Below are positions 54,140-63,520 of a DNA stretch of 63,831 bases, piece after piece. Every line of letters starts with the position of its first letter. Position 1 is the stretch's first letter. The DNA is from Prorocentrum cordatum. Its lineage: Eukaryota; Sar; Dinophyceae; Prorocentrales; Prorocentraceae. The DNA is taken from assembly GCA_963575745.1 (NCBI GenBank), contig CAUYUJ010018495.1, positions 60,001 through 123,831 of the forward strand, in the 5' to 3' direction. The notes beneath the pieces are model-generated. The model did no database searches. It saw nothing but the letters and a program-made list of their open reading frames with translations, and was not told where the DNA came from. The position numbers and the translations under genes were made by a program.

Positions 54140-54350
54140 AAACCGGCCCCAGGAACCACCACACACTTTACGTTGGGTGGGTCGAGAGCTCAGGGCTCTT
54201 TGTGGTGCATTGCACCAGCTGTGGTGCGTTCGCTGCCTGCAAAGCGGGCCCGAAGCTCAGAGGTCCTTTCAACAGGAGAGTTTCAGCTGAAAACAAGACG
54301 CTCAAGAGCAGACTCTTGTTTGGGACTGAGCTCTCTATTACCAACTGAAC
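54140..54350 (+). pseudogene. LINE-3 C-terminal Cys tail
   Basis: HTLYVGWVESSGLFVVHCTS then CGAFAACKAGPKLRG is the same Cys-x2-Cys-G-A-[YF]-A tail as in the minus-strand element at 13.9 kb. The frame ends about 115 bp before the element's 3' end. Confidence 0.65.
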
Positions 54351-54464
54351 TGCCCTCCCACCCTCAGGCCGTGAACTGCGAGCGGTGAGGAGGTCGATGT
54401 CAGTTGTTGCCAGCAGTGTGCTGTGCTTGCAGGGTACACTGCCCACCGAGTAACCCAGTAACCC

Positions 54465-54478
54465 AGGAGGAAGAGGCG
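54465..54478 (+). repeat. LINE-3 target-site duplication, right
   Basis: AGGAGGAAGAGGCG, identical to 48128-48141; the match stops at 14 bp on both sides. Confidence 0.85.
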
Positions 54479-54599
54479 CTCCCCCCCCGCCAGCGGCAGA
54501 GTCTGTCCGCCCCCCCCCCGCGTTCACCCCCAAGGCGGTGGGCGGCAGGCGGAAGTTGGTCATGAGCCGTGGGGGCCTCGGCGACTGGCAGGGAGCACG

Positions 54600-54820
54600 G
54601 CGGGGCCGAGGGAGGGAGGGAGGGAGGGAGGGAGGGAGGGAGGAATGGAGGGAGAAGGGAGGAGGGAGGGGAGAGAAGAGGGGACGGAGGACTTTTTGGA
54701 CTCAGCCCAGTGTTACACCGATTGTGTGCCGTGGGGAGGGAGGAGAGAGGAGAGGGGAGGGAGAACGGAGGAGGGAAGAGCGAGGAGGGGGGGCAAAGGG
54801 AAGGAGAAAGGAGGCAGAGA
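54600..54820 (+). repeat. GGGA/GGAG purine tract
   Basis: Mostly GGGAGGGA repeats, interrupted at 54688-54735. Confidence 0.8.
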
Positions 54821-54824
54821 GTCC

Positions 54825-54970
54825 AGGCCTCCCAGATGGGGTCTGAGTAGCTGGGGTCGGCGGATCGCGCCGCATCGCCGCTGCATCTCCGATGCGGCTC
54901 GATGTGGAGCCTGAGTCTCTCCACGCCGGCGGCGCCGATGCGACGCCGACGTCGTCGATGCACCACCTGG
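54825..54970. mobile_element. IR-A element, copy 4 (right end missing)
   Basis: AGGCCTCCCAGATGGGGTCT, GGATCGCGCCGCATCGCCG and GGCTCGATGTGGAGCC match copies 1 and 3. The right arm is not present. Confidence 0.7.
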
Positions 54971-55034
54971 TGATGGGGGACGAGGAAGACAGGATCGAGG
55001 CACAAACAACCGCACGGACATAGAATCAGCCATG

Positions 55035-55183
55035 ATAGTAAGGATGGGGCAATTTTCCAAGGTTACCCTTGCATCCTTGCCCCTTCGGTACTCGGCATCC
55101 TTCGGCAATCTGCTGCGCTCCGCACGGAAAACGTCAACATGGCGTTCCAAGGCCCTTGCATCCCTGCCGCGCATCCTTACTAT
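55035..55183. mobile_element. IR-C element, copy 2
   Basis: ATAGTAAGGATGGGGCAA at the left and the inverted GCGCATCCTTACTAT at the right, with CATCCTTGCCCCTTCGG inside, as at 40211-40347. Confidence 0.75.
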
Positions 55184-55359
55184 CCTGGTCGAGTGTAGAC
55201 GTTCCACGGTACACGCGGGTTTCTGAGACCTGCGCCTGGGCAGCCCCCAGCTGCGCCTCGAGCGCCGGCCCCGGCGCGCCCCGTGCGCCAGGGTGGGGGG
55301 TCCAGCGTTCTTCTCTCAAGCAGTGGCGAAGCGTCCTGGCTCGCCTATAGGCCTACCAA

Positions 55360-55510
55360 AGAATGTTCTCAGAAACTTTAGTGGTTTCCGCGAAATGTTC
55401 TTAGAACATTTCTGGCTGGGACTGTCTCGTTTTAACGCATCGGGTTTATGTTCTAAGAACATTGGTTTTGTTATTCGAACATTTTTGGGTTCTAAGAACA
55501 TTTCGAGGTA
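55360..55510. repeat. Cluster of AATGTTCTTAGAACATT palindromes
   Basis: AATGTTCT-T-AGAACATT, ATGTTCT-A-AGAACAT and two half sites (GAATGTTCTCAG, GTTCTAAGAACATTTC) lie within 150 bp. Confidence 0.75.
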
Positions 55511-56514
55511 GGCTTACAGGAATGCGGGGACGATCGGCCCCTGTTCAATTCTCAGGTATACATAGGAGGCCCATGCCAAGAAGCACCCTGCTTGCCTTCG
55601 GGGTGCCCTGGGTTTCTTGGGTTTCGGTGGTTTTGCTATGGATGGCGTCACGGTCCCACACCAAAAATGGATGGACGTCCTGGGGTCTCAGGGTTGGGTT
55701 TCTTGCGGGAGGTTTCTTGTGGTCGGGCCTCCACTGTAAGGAACGTTTTGGGACTGCAGCAGGCGGGCGCCCACAGCATGCCACTTGTTCGGGCGGGAAG
55801 GCGCTCGCAGGCGTCCGCCTGCAAGCGACCGCGCTGTGCAGATGTGCAGGTGACCGGTGTGTTTCTTTGCGAGCGGGGAGAGAGGAGGGAGGAAGGGAGG
55901 AGAGAGGAGAGAGGGCGGAGGGAGGAAAGGAGGAACGAGCGGGCCCTCGAGCGATATGTCAATACACGTGCCTTCTATGATGGGGTACATGTCCTGGCGT
56001 CGCTCGGACGTGTGCATGTTTTCTCGGCGAGGACCATCGAGGAGCATCCTGGATCATCGCACAAAACAAACACGCACGACACCGAAACATGCAGGGGGAA
56101 AGGACGTCCGAGCGATGGCGAGTGTCGGGTAACTAGTGGTTGCACACCTGCAACTACGTTCAACTACGTGCAGCTAGATCATGCTAATGTGTCTGACACT
56201 TTTTTGTGGCAGATGCTCGTGAAGCAGGATACAGCCGAACGCACGATCATTTAGCAAAGTACCACAAGTACGCGCAACCAGTTGTAGCATGCAACTGTCG
56301 TTGGCTATGTTATTTGGCTCAAGTCGTTGTTTTTGTTTTCTTCCTCTCGGGACATGTTCGCCTCGATCTTTGAATGTCCCACTTTCGCTCGTAGCGCCCA
56401 CTTGAGCAGGCCGAAAGATTTTCCTCTTGAGGCCCACATGACAAATGCGAAGTGTCGTTGACTTTAGCAGATGCGGACGCAGCGATCATATCGCGCTCGC
56501 GTCGAGGTGGGGTG

Positions 56515-56695
56515 CGGCATCTGTTATGGGAGGCTGTGGGAGTAGGCCAGGCCCGCTGTGGCGCTCGAGCACCCATATGTTATGGAGGCTGCGGGAGTTG
56601 GCCGAGGCAGCTGTGGCGTTCGAGTACCGACATGTTATGCGAGGGGTTCGGAGAGGTGGCCAGGCCCGCTGTGGCGCTCGAGCTCCCGACTTGGG
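56515..56695 (+). repeat. Three 58-bp tandem units
   Basis: Units share TGTTATGGGAGGCTG, GGGAGT and GCTGTGGCGCTCGAG, starting near 56523, 56577 and 56632. Confidence 0.75.
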
Positions 56696-56699
56696 CACC

Positions 56700-57050
56700 G
56701 CGGTCGTTTTCCCTCATCCTCCCTCCTCCCTCATCCGCCTCTTCCGTCCTCCCTCCTCGTCCTCCTCGCTCCTCGTCCTCCTCCCTCCTTCTTCCTCCTC
56801 CTCCTCCTCGTCCATCCCACCTCTTCCTCCTCCCGCCCTCCTTATGCCTCCCTCCCCCTCACTCCTCCTCCTCCTCCTCTTCCCTCCGCCCTTCTCCTCT
56901 CCCGTCTCCCTTACACTTCCCTCCTCCCTCCTCTTCCTCCCTCCTCCGCTCTCCTCCTCCCCTCCTCCTCTTTCTCGTCTCTCTTTTTTTTCCTCGTCGT
57001 CGTCCTCTCCCTCCTCTCCGCCCTTCCTTTCTCATCTTCCCCTTCGCCCG
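56700..57050 (-). repeat. TCC/CTC pyrimidine array
   Basis: Irregular CCTCC/TCCTC over 350 bp. Confidence 0.9.
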
Positions 57051-57655
57051 CCCCTGGTTTGTGTTTCCCTACTCGTCCCCGTGTGTTGTGGTCGCTCATC
57101 GCCTTGCGCGGCGTGCGAAGTGTGGTGGCCGAGAGGTTCTCTCAATCTGGACCTGTAGTTGCCCTGCCCGCGCGGTGCGCGGCACACGCGCGGGAATGCC
57201 GCATCAGCTCCGACCCAGAGGGGCTCAATGTCCAGAGTGCCTCGTCATTGACATTCCTTTTGGTCGTTGGCGTCTCGGACCCGAGCTGCGGGCGGGCCAC
57301 ACTGGGGCGCAAGCTAGGCGAATGGCGGCACGGGGGGGGGGAAGGGAAACGAGAGCAAAGCAATACAACACCGCGCCGGGCCGGCGCCCTCAGAGCGTGA
57401 AGTCCACCAGGATGTGCCGGATTTTCTTTTGGCGGGATCGCCATTTGAAGCAAACTGTTGCTTGGAGTGGCACCAGACGGGGGGTGCATCCCCTTCGCGA
57501 GAGGGCTGCCCTCATGGTCTCCATGTTTGTGTTTTTGGCATTTTTAGTTGTATTTCAGCCGAGCCTTGGTCCGTCGGCCAAGGAGCTCGTAGTTTTGTAT
57601 CCACGTTTTGGCCACGTTTCGATTGCAGGAGTGTGCGTGTGTGCGTGTGTTAATC
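57051..57655. other. Unique DNA, no gene recognised
   Basis: Open frames continue out of the pyrimidine array but none shows a domain. Confidence 0.4.
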
Positions 57656-57803
57656 AGGAGGGTAAAAAACACAGACACAATCCATCGTCGATTCACAAGA
57701 AATATGAGAAGTGAGAGGAAGACAACAACCGAGAAAATATGGGAAAAGATGGAGAATCCAGTCATCTGTGTCTATTCATTTGTGTGGGTCCCGGGGCCCC
57801 TTC
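57656..57803 (+). mobile_element. R-F element, copy 3
   Basis: TAATCAG then GAGGGTAAAAAACACAGACA, GAAAATATGGGAAAAGATGG, ATCTGTGTCTATTCATTTGT and GGGGCCCCTTCA. Confidence 0.75.
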
Positions 57804-57898
57804 AGTTGACACGGGCAGTGGCAACACTTATCCGTGCTGCGTCTCACAGGGCGCCTGCACCTCGTCGCCAGGAGGGGTGGGATGCTGGGGGGGTAGGG

Positions 57899-58058
57899 TT
57901 AAGTTGGGCCTGTCCCTCTACAGGAGGAAAATTCAAAAATAGTAAACAAATAGTCAGGGGACGATTTTTGGAGTATTTTTGGGCATCGGTGGAGTATTTT
58001 TGGACTGTGTTTCATGTTTCGTTCAAAATACCCCTGTAGGGGGACAGGCCCGACCTAA
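57899..58058. mobile_element. IR-D element, copy 4
   Basis: TTAAGTTGGGCCTGTCCC at the left, the inverse GGGACAGGCCCGACCTAA at the right, and the conserved TAGTCAGGGGACGATTTT inside. Confidence 0.8.
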
Positions 58059-58285
58059 GGGTGTGGGGGAGGGGAGGGGGCGCGCTGAGTTCCAGAGCCG
58101 CGCGACAAGCTCCCAGACCATCGCGTCGAGGTCGTCGCGCGCGCGCAGCCTGCAACCCCCTGCGACCTCGCCGGTGAGGTCCGCCACGCCTCGGCGAAGG
58201 CTACGACGTGCAGTACCGCGGTCGCGGCGTCGCCTGCGCTGGCGGTGGTCAGGCGCGCTGGGTTCGCGCTGCGGCCATTATCATT

Positions 58286-58438
58286 CAGGAGTGGAAAAAA
58301 CACACAGACACAATGAATCGTTGATCCCCCAGGAAGATTTGGGAAAATATGGGAAGATGGGGGGACGACGAAAACACCGAAAATATAGGGAATATTGTTA
58401 TTTGTGTCTTTTTATTTGTGTGTCCCAGGGCCCCTTTA
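58286..58438 (+). mobile_element. R-F element, copy 4
   Basis: ATTCAG then GAGTGGAAAAAACACACAG, AAATATGGGAAGATGGGGGG, GGAATATTGTTATTTGTGTC and CCCAGGGCCCCTTT. Confidence 0.8.
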
Positions 58439-58439
58439 A

Positions 58440-59002
58440 TCGTGTTTCTCCTCGTCGTCATCGTTTTGGCCGGCCGCCGTTGTCGGCAGGGCCGCCTTCA
58501 CCGTCGTCGCCATCGTCTCCATGACGGGTCATCGTGATCGATCGTTTGTCGGGGCGTCGTTTTCGTTTGGTCACAGCCTGAATACATGATAGGTGGGCGC
58601 GCGCATCAAGAAGTCGCGCACCCTTAGCGGGCTGCAAGCTGAGGGGCGTTTTGACGGAACTTCAGGACTGGGCTCCATCGAGATCGCTGGGCCTCAGTGT
58701 TTCTGGGATCACTGTGGAGTTTCTCTGTGCCGAAGCCCTAGTGCACAGCCGCTCTGCTCGGATCGCGTGCAGGCTATGAGGGCACCGCTCTCCTGGAATG
58801 CTGGGCGGGATCTTGCGGCGACGGAGCACTGCTGGGACACCGCGCAGTAGCCGGATCCCGATGCGAGCCCCGAGCGAGCGGGCGCAGCACGAGCGAGCGA
58901 GCTCGTGCGTTCCGGTGCGTGTCTTCGGGTTCCGAGGCGGGTGCCTTCTCCAGCGCCGGGGCCGGTCTGATCGCGTTGGCCCCTCGCCCTTAGGGGCAAC
59001 CA
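58440..59002. other. Unique DNA, no gene recognised
   Basis: No repeat or domain identified. Confidence 0.4.
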
Positions 59003-59184
59003 TAGGGGGGGACAGGCATAGGGGGTTCTACATCGACCCCCAATCGCTCATTAATCGCCGATAGGGTCCCAATGGCCCCAACCTGCCCAGGAAGCTGCGG
59101 ATTCACGATCGGAGGCCTTTCGCCGATCTATCGGCGATGTCTCGCCGATTCCAGGTCGATGCCTTCCCCCCCCATGCCGGTCCC
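59003..59184. mobile_element. IR-E element, copy 2
   Basis: TAGGGGGGGACAGGCATAGG, CATCGACCCCCAATCGC and ATCGGAGGC are shared with copy 1. The right end ATGCCTTCCCCCCCCATGCC is the imperfect inverse of the left. Confidence 0.7.
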
Positions 59185-59204
59185 TCACGCCCTTGTCTGT
59201 CCCA

Positions 59205-59610
59205 TGGGATTATTGACCAGGCTTCATAATGTCTCGCCCGGAGCATTATGAACCTGGGTTGAAATGTTCTGGGAATATTGCTTGGGGTTCATACTGTTCC
59301 CCCCGGAACATTAAAAACCTTGTTTATAATATTCTGGGGATATCGACCCCCAAAACATTTTAGTCTGGGTTCATAATGTTCTGGGAATAGTGACTGGGGT
59401 TGACAATGTCCCGGGAACAATGAACTCGGTTTTCATCATTCTGGAATGATAGTAATTATTATTCCCCCCCAACCCCTGGGTCCCTCACCAGGTTTTTCAT
59501 GCCGGAATATTGACCCTGGTTCATTATCTCCATAAGATAATAAACCTGGATTCGTAATGTTCCCGGATTATTGACTTCGGGCTAATTATCCTGGAATGAT
59601 AATGATTGAG
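59205..59610 (+). repeat. About 30-bp tandem repeat, roughly 13 units
   Basis: Loose units around GGTTCATAATGTTCTGGGAA and TATTGACC. Several units contain AATGTTC(C/T)-GGGAACATT-like dyads. Confidence 0.7.
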
Positions 59611-59654
59611 CCTTTTCTTTTGGTTTTGGAGCTCCGGAAGAGAAGGATGAGGAG

Positions 59655-60870
59655 GAGGAGGAGGTGTTGGGGGGAGGCAGCGGGGAGCACTTGAGATTCC
59701 AACGCCGAAATACACCAACATCACCAAACATACGCAGTGTTTCTTTGCATCCCAGACCAACAAAAAAACAGACAACAACCAAACATACACAGCGTTCCTT
59801 GCACCAGGGGCGCCAAACACTGTGTATTCTTGGTTTCCTTGTTTTGCAACACGGAGGAGGAAAGGAAAGGAGGAGAAGGAGGGGGAAAGAGGAAGGGGGA
59901 GAAGAAGGAGGCGCTGGGGTGGAGGCCGCGGGGAGCTCTTCCAAAACCAAAAAAAACAAAGTATCCAAGCATACACAGTGTTTCCTTGCACCCTAGACCA
60001 AAAACAACAGAAACACGAGCGTTTTCTTGCTCCGAGGGCGCCAAGCAGTTTGTATTATTGGCTTTGTTGGTTTGCAACGAGGAGGAGGAAAGGAAAGGAG
60101 GAGAAGGAGGGGGAACGAGGAAGGGGGAGAAGGAGGAGCTGCTGGGGGGGAGGCCGCGGGGAGCATTTGAGTTTCTAAAGCAAAGAAACAAACACCGTGT
60201 TTCTACGCATCCCAGACCAAAACAAAGACCAGAAACACAAAACATACACAGCGTCTCCTTGCTCCGAGGGCGCCAAGCACTATGTACTCTTGGTTATCTT
60301 GCTTTGCAACAAGGAGGAGGAAAGGAAAGGAGGAAAAGGATGGGGAACGAGGAAGGGGGAGAAGGATGAGTTGTTTGGGGGGGGGGGCGCGGGGAGCACT
60401 TGAGCTTCCAAAATAATAATAAAAAAACATACACAATGTTTCCTTACATTCCAGACCAACAAAAAAAACATAACAACCAAACATGCAAGCGTTTTCTTGC
60501 ACCAGGGGCGCCAAACACTGTGTATTCTTGATTTTCTTGCTTTGCAACAAGGAGAAGGAAAGGAACGGAGGAGACGGAAGGGGAACGAGGAAGGGGGAGA
60601 AAGAGGAGGCGCTGGGGGGGAGGCCGCGGGGAGAATTACCAAAACCGAAAAAAACACATACACAGTGCTTCCTTGCACCCTAGACCAAAGAAGGGGGGGA
60701 ACGAGGAAGGGGGAGAAGGAGGAGCTGCTGGGGGGGGGCTGTGGGGAGCACTTGAGCTTTCAACGCAAAAAAAAACAAATAACAAAAACAACAGTGGTTC
60801 CTTGCATCCCAGACCAATACAACCAGAAATACCAAACATACACAGCGTTTCCTTGCACCACGGGAAAGAT
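59655..60870 (-). repeat. About 240-bp satellite, five units plus a part
   Basis: Unit starts (GGAGGCCGCGGGGAGC and variants) lie near 59670, 59920, 60145, 60380, 60620 and 60735. Each unit contains ACACAGTGTTTCCTTGCA, a TTGCACCAGGGGCGCCAAA block, GTGTATTCTTGGTTTTC, TTTGCAACAAGGAGGAGG and an A-rich stretch. Where the unit is 240 bp (80 codons), the minus strand stays open across units. Confidence 0.8.
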
Positions 60871-60942
60871 GAATAAGATGATGAACGTGAATGCGATTCC
60901 AGATAAAATGTATGATCCTGGGGGGGGGGGCAACCAAACTAG

Positions 60943-61025
60943 TTGCACCGCGTCGATTGCACAACATGGATTGCACGACGTCTGTTGCACTGGATCGAAT
61001 GCTTTACAGATATTGCACTCCATAG
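60943..61025. repeat. Short patch of 16-nt TTGCAC repeats
   Basis: TTGCACCGCGTCGATTGCAC and ATTGCACGACGTCTGTTGCA, matching the units of the 62.3-63.0 kb foldback. Confidence 0.7.
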
Positions 61026-61217
61026 TTCCTTCTTTCTTAAGAGAGAATACCCCCCCCCCGCGATTATCGGTTTCTTTTTTGTCGTGTGGCAATATACATA
61101 TGATTCTGCCCCATTGTCCGTTCTAGAGAATTCATAACATCCCAGGGGTGCCGATATCGACCCCCCACCGCCATCCTCTGCAAAACATATTATGCGCGCG
61201 CACTTGTTTATGACAAG

Positions 61218-61730
61218 TCATCCGTTTCGAAGAATGCCTTGCAGCAAAAATAGGACGACGTGCGCACGCGCGTCGTCGCGCGCGCATGCCGAAGTCATCC
61301 AAAAACCTTTTGGGTTTCGTTCGGGTTTCAAATCGAGTATCCAAAGAACATGGTTTCGCAACAAGGACTTTCAAAACAAACTTGCGATCGCGCACTTGCG
61401 AATTCTTGAGAAAACCATAAGTGTTCAACATTTTCCTAGAATGTTACCCAGCGGATTTTGAACGCCCTTGCGCGCGTGCTGTCGCAAGAATCCTATGCAA
61501 CAAATGGGACGAAGTGCGCGCACGCGTCGTCGTGCGCGCATGCCGAAATCAATCAACAAACTTCGGTTTCGAACGGATTTCAGAGACGAATGTCCCGACA
61601 CCGTATAACAGCAAATGGTTTTCCAACGTCAATTTTCAAAAAAGCTCGCGCTCTCGCGAACTCTTGAGAAGACCAGCGTTTTTTCCAACATGGTCAGGGC
61701 ATTCTGCCAAACAGGCCTCCCGCGCCGCAT
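61218..61730 (+). repeat. Two diverged 257-bp direct repeats
   Basis: Both copies have AATGGGACGAAGTGCGC-like sequence, ACGCGTCGTCGTGCGCGCAT and ATGCCGAAGTCAT, then GGTTTCG and ACTCTTGAGAA-type blocks. The GCGCGCGCAT core is alternating purine-pyrimidine. Confidence 0.75.
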
Positions 61731-61869
61731 GACAAAATCATTCGCGCGCCCTTTGCGCGCGTGCCGTTGGGGGGGCACGCTCCGTTTCAAATAACACCAT
61801 GCCGGCCACTCTCGCGCGTCGGCCGCGCGCACAAGTCGAACTGTTTCCCAGACCTCCATTGTCGACGCG

Positions 61870-62240
61870 TGGACACCGTCATCGACGTCGGCATGATCAG
61901 CATCGGCGTCCGCACTGGCCGCGCCATCGTCGTTGTCAACATCGTCACCCACATCGCTATTATTACCATCGTGCCTACCGTTGTCGACGTTGCCATGATA
62001 CCGCGCCCGCCCAAATCGCTGACTCACACTGAAGTGCCCGCTGGGATGTGCCCAGCGGTCAGCGCCACCGCGGCCGCGTCGGTCGCGCCAACGTACGTGA
62101 CCACTGCGAGCGCGAGCTTGGGTTGGCGAGGCTGCAGAGATGCACCAGCCAACGCCAAGCACTCATCGCAATCGCCACCGCATGGGTTTTGCCAACCAAG
62201 TTGCGGGTGGGTGAGTGGGATGATTGCACGAGCAGTGGAG
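61870..62240. other. Unique DNA, no gene recognised
   Basis: Mixed sequence; open frames have no recognisable family. Confidence 0.35.
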
Positions 62241-62269
62241 TTGACAATTCAGCGCGAGCAGAAATTGGT

Positions 62270-63045
62270 TGTACCGCATAGAACGCACCACGATGATTGC
62301 ACTGCATGTGCTTACCACATACACCACCCCACCTATACTGCACAACCTGCTTTGCACAGCATAGATTTCAAACCATGTGTTGCTACACCTTTTGTTTTCT
62401 TCGCCTAGATTACGCAGCATACGTTGCGCCTCGTGGATCGCACCGCTTGTATTGCACAACATAGGGCTCACATCAGAGAGTACGTATCATATATTGCACC
62501 GCGTAGATTGCACGACGTGTGTTGCTAGAAACGCATTGTTTGGGGTTCACATGGGCCTATCTATGTAGTGATATTTACGCTGCGAGCGATCAAAAAGCTC
62601 GCCGCCTGCGCGACAGAAAAATCGTGCAATCTACGTGCTGCAATATACGTGGGGCAAACGATGGTGTGCAACATCGATGGGGCAGTTTGAGCACTGCAAT
62701 CGATGCGCTGCAGTGTATACTGTGCAGTCATGCGTGGTGCAGTATACGCTTTGCATCCGATGTAGGCCAATTTTGGTGTCGCCATGCATGTGGTGCAAAA
62801 TGCATGATTGTGCAGCTTCTGATGTGCGATATGTGCGTTTGGTACGGATTATGCTATGCAGCCGACGTGATGCAATCTACGATGTGCAAGCTATGTGGTG
62901 CGATACGCGCGATTGTGCAAAGTCTGGTTTGCTGTAGTCGTTGTGCAATGTGTGCGTATACTTTTACATATGTGTGGTGCAATCGATGTTGTGAGCGATC
63001 CAAGAGTGCTCCGCAAACGCGTTTTTTCTCGTGCAACGTATGTGT
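62270..63045. repeat. Large foldback of degenerate 16-nt repeats
   Basis: The left side (62270-62530) carries TTGCACCGCGTAGATTGCAC-type units on the plus strand. The right side (62620-63040) carries the complement (GTGCAATCTACG, GCTGCAATATACG, GATGTGCAAG). The centre at about 62535-62615 is unrelated. Confidence 0.75.
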
Positions 63046-63369
63046 TGTAGTTAAACGGCGGCGACGGGGCTTCGACGGCGATTACCTAGCTGCCAAACCC
63101 AATGTCAGGCCCAGGCGACGGGCGGGAAAGAGGCGGCGAGGGGGCGGCGACGGCGAGCAAATAACCGCCAGAACAATTGGCAGGCCCAGTTTCTTCAACA
63201 GTCGTAAGAACCCCTGAGTGCAAACACCATTTGGGGAATGAGACGCCAGCTATCGCAACTCTCGTTCTTTGAAAAAGGACACGGGGTGGGGGCGAATGCT
63301 TTCAGGACGTATTCAGGGGTGAGAGGACAATAGTATTCACATGTTTTAAGTATGGAGGCGTGTGAAAGA

Positions 63370-63520
63370 TCAGGATGGGGTGGATGATGAGGAGGATGGG
63401 GAGGAGGAGGACGAGGAGGAGGAGGAGGAGGAGGAGGAAAGGGGGTGAGAGGAGGAGGAGGAAGAGAAGGAGAAGGAGGAGAGGAGGAGGAGGAGGAGGA
63501 GGAGGAGGAGGAGGGCTGAG
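63370..63520 (+). repeat. GGA triplet array
   Basis: GGA-rich run, followed to the window end by GAC/GGC-rich DNA without a recognisable gene. Confidence 0.9.

Larger units (their letters stand above)
48142..54464 (+). mobile_element. LINE-3, full-length decayed LINE with tandem spliced leader
   Basis: 6.3 kb bounded by perfect 14-bp repeats AGGAGGAAGAGGCG (48128-48141 and 54465-54478). The first base of the element is the T preceding the spliced-leader core. The last bases are a short tandem AGTAACCC AGTAACCC instead of poly-A. Order: tandem DinoSL relict, zinc-finger/coiled-coil ORF, APE endonuclease, reverse transcriptase, RNase H, Cys-rich tail. Frames are broken throughout. An R-F element is inserted at 52706-52870. 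Confidence 0.8.

Noticed and set aside
56307-56322. TTTGGCTCAAG, an 11-nt exact match to the leader 3' end
   Set aside because: The upstream half does not match and no gene or element starts here; chance is plausible.
59524-60976. Repeated hydrophobic protein read from the minus strand of the 240-bp satellite
   Set aside because: Frame changes between units and the satellite structure explain the open frames; no independent coding evidence.
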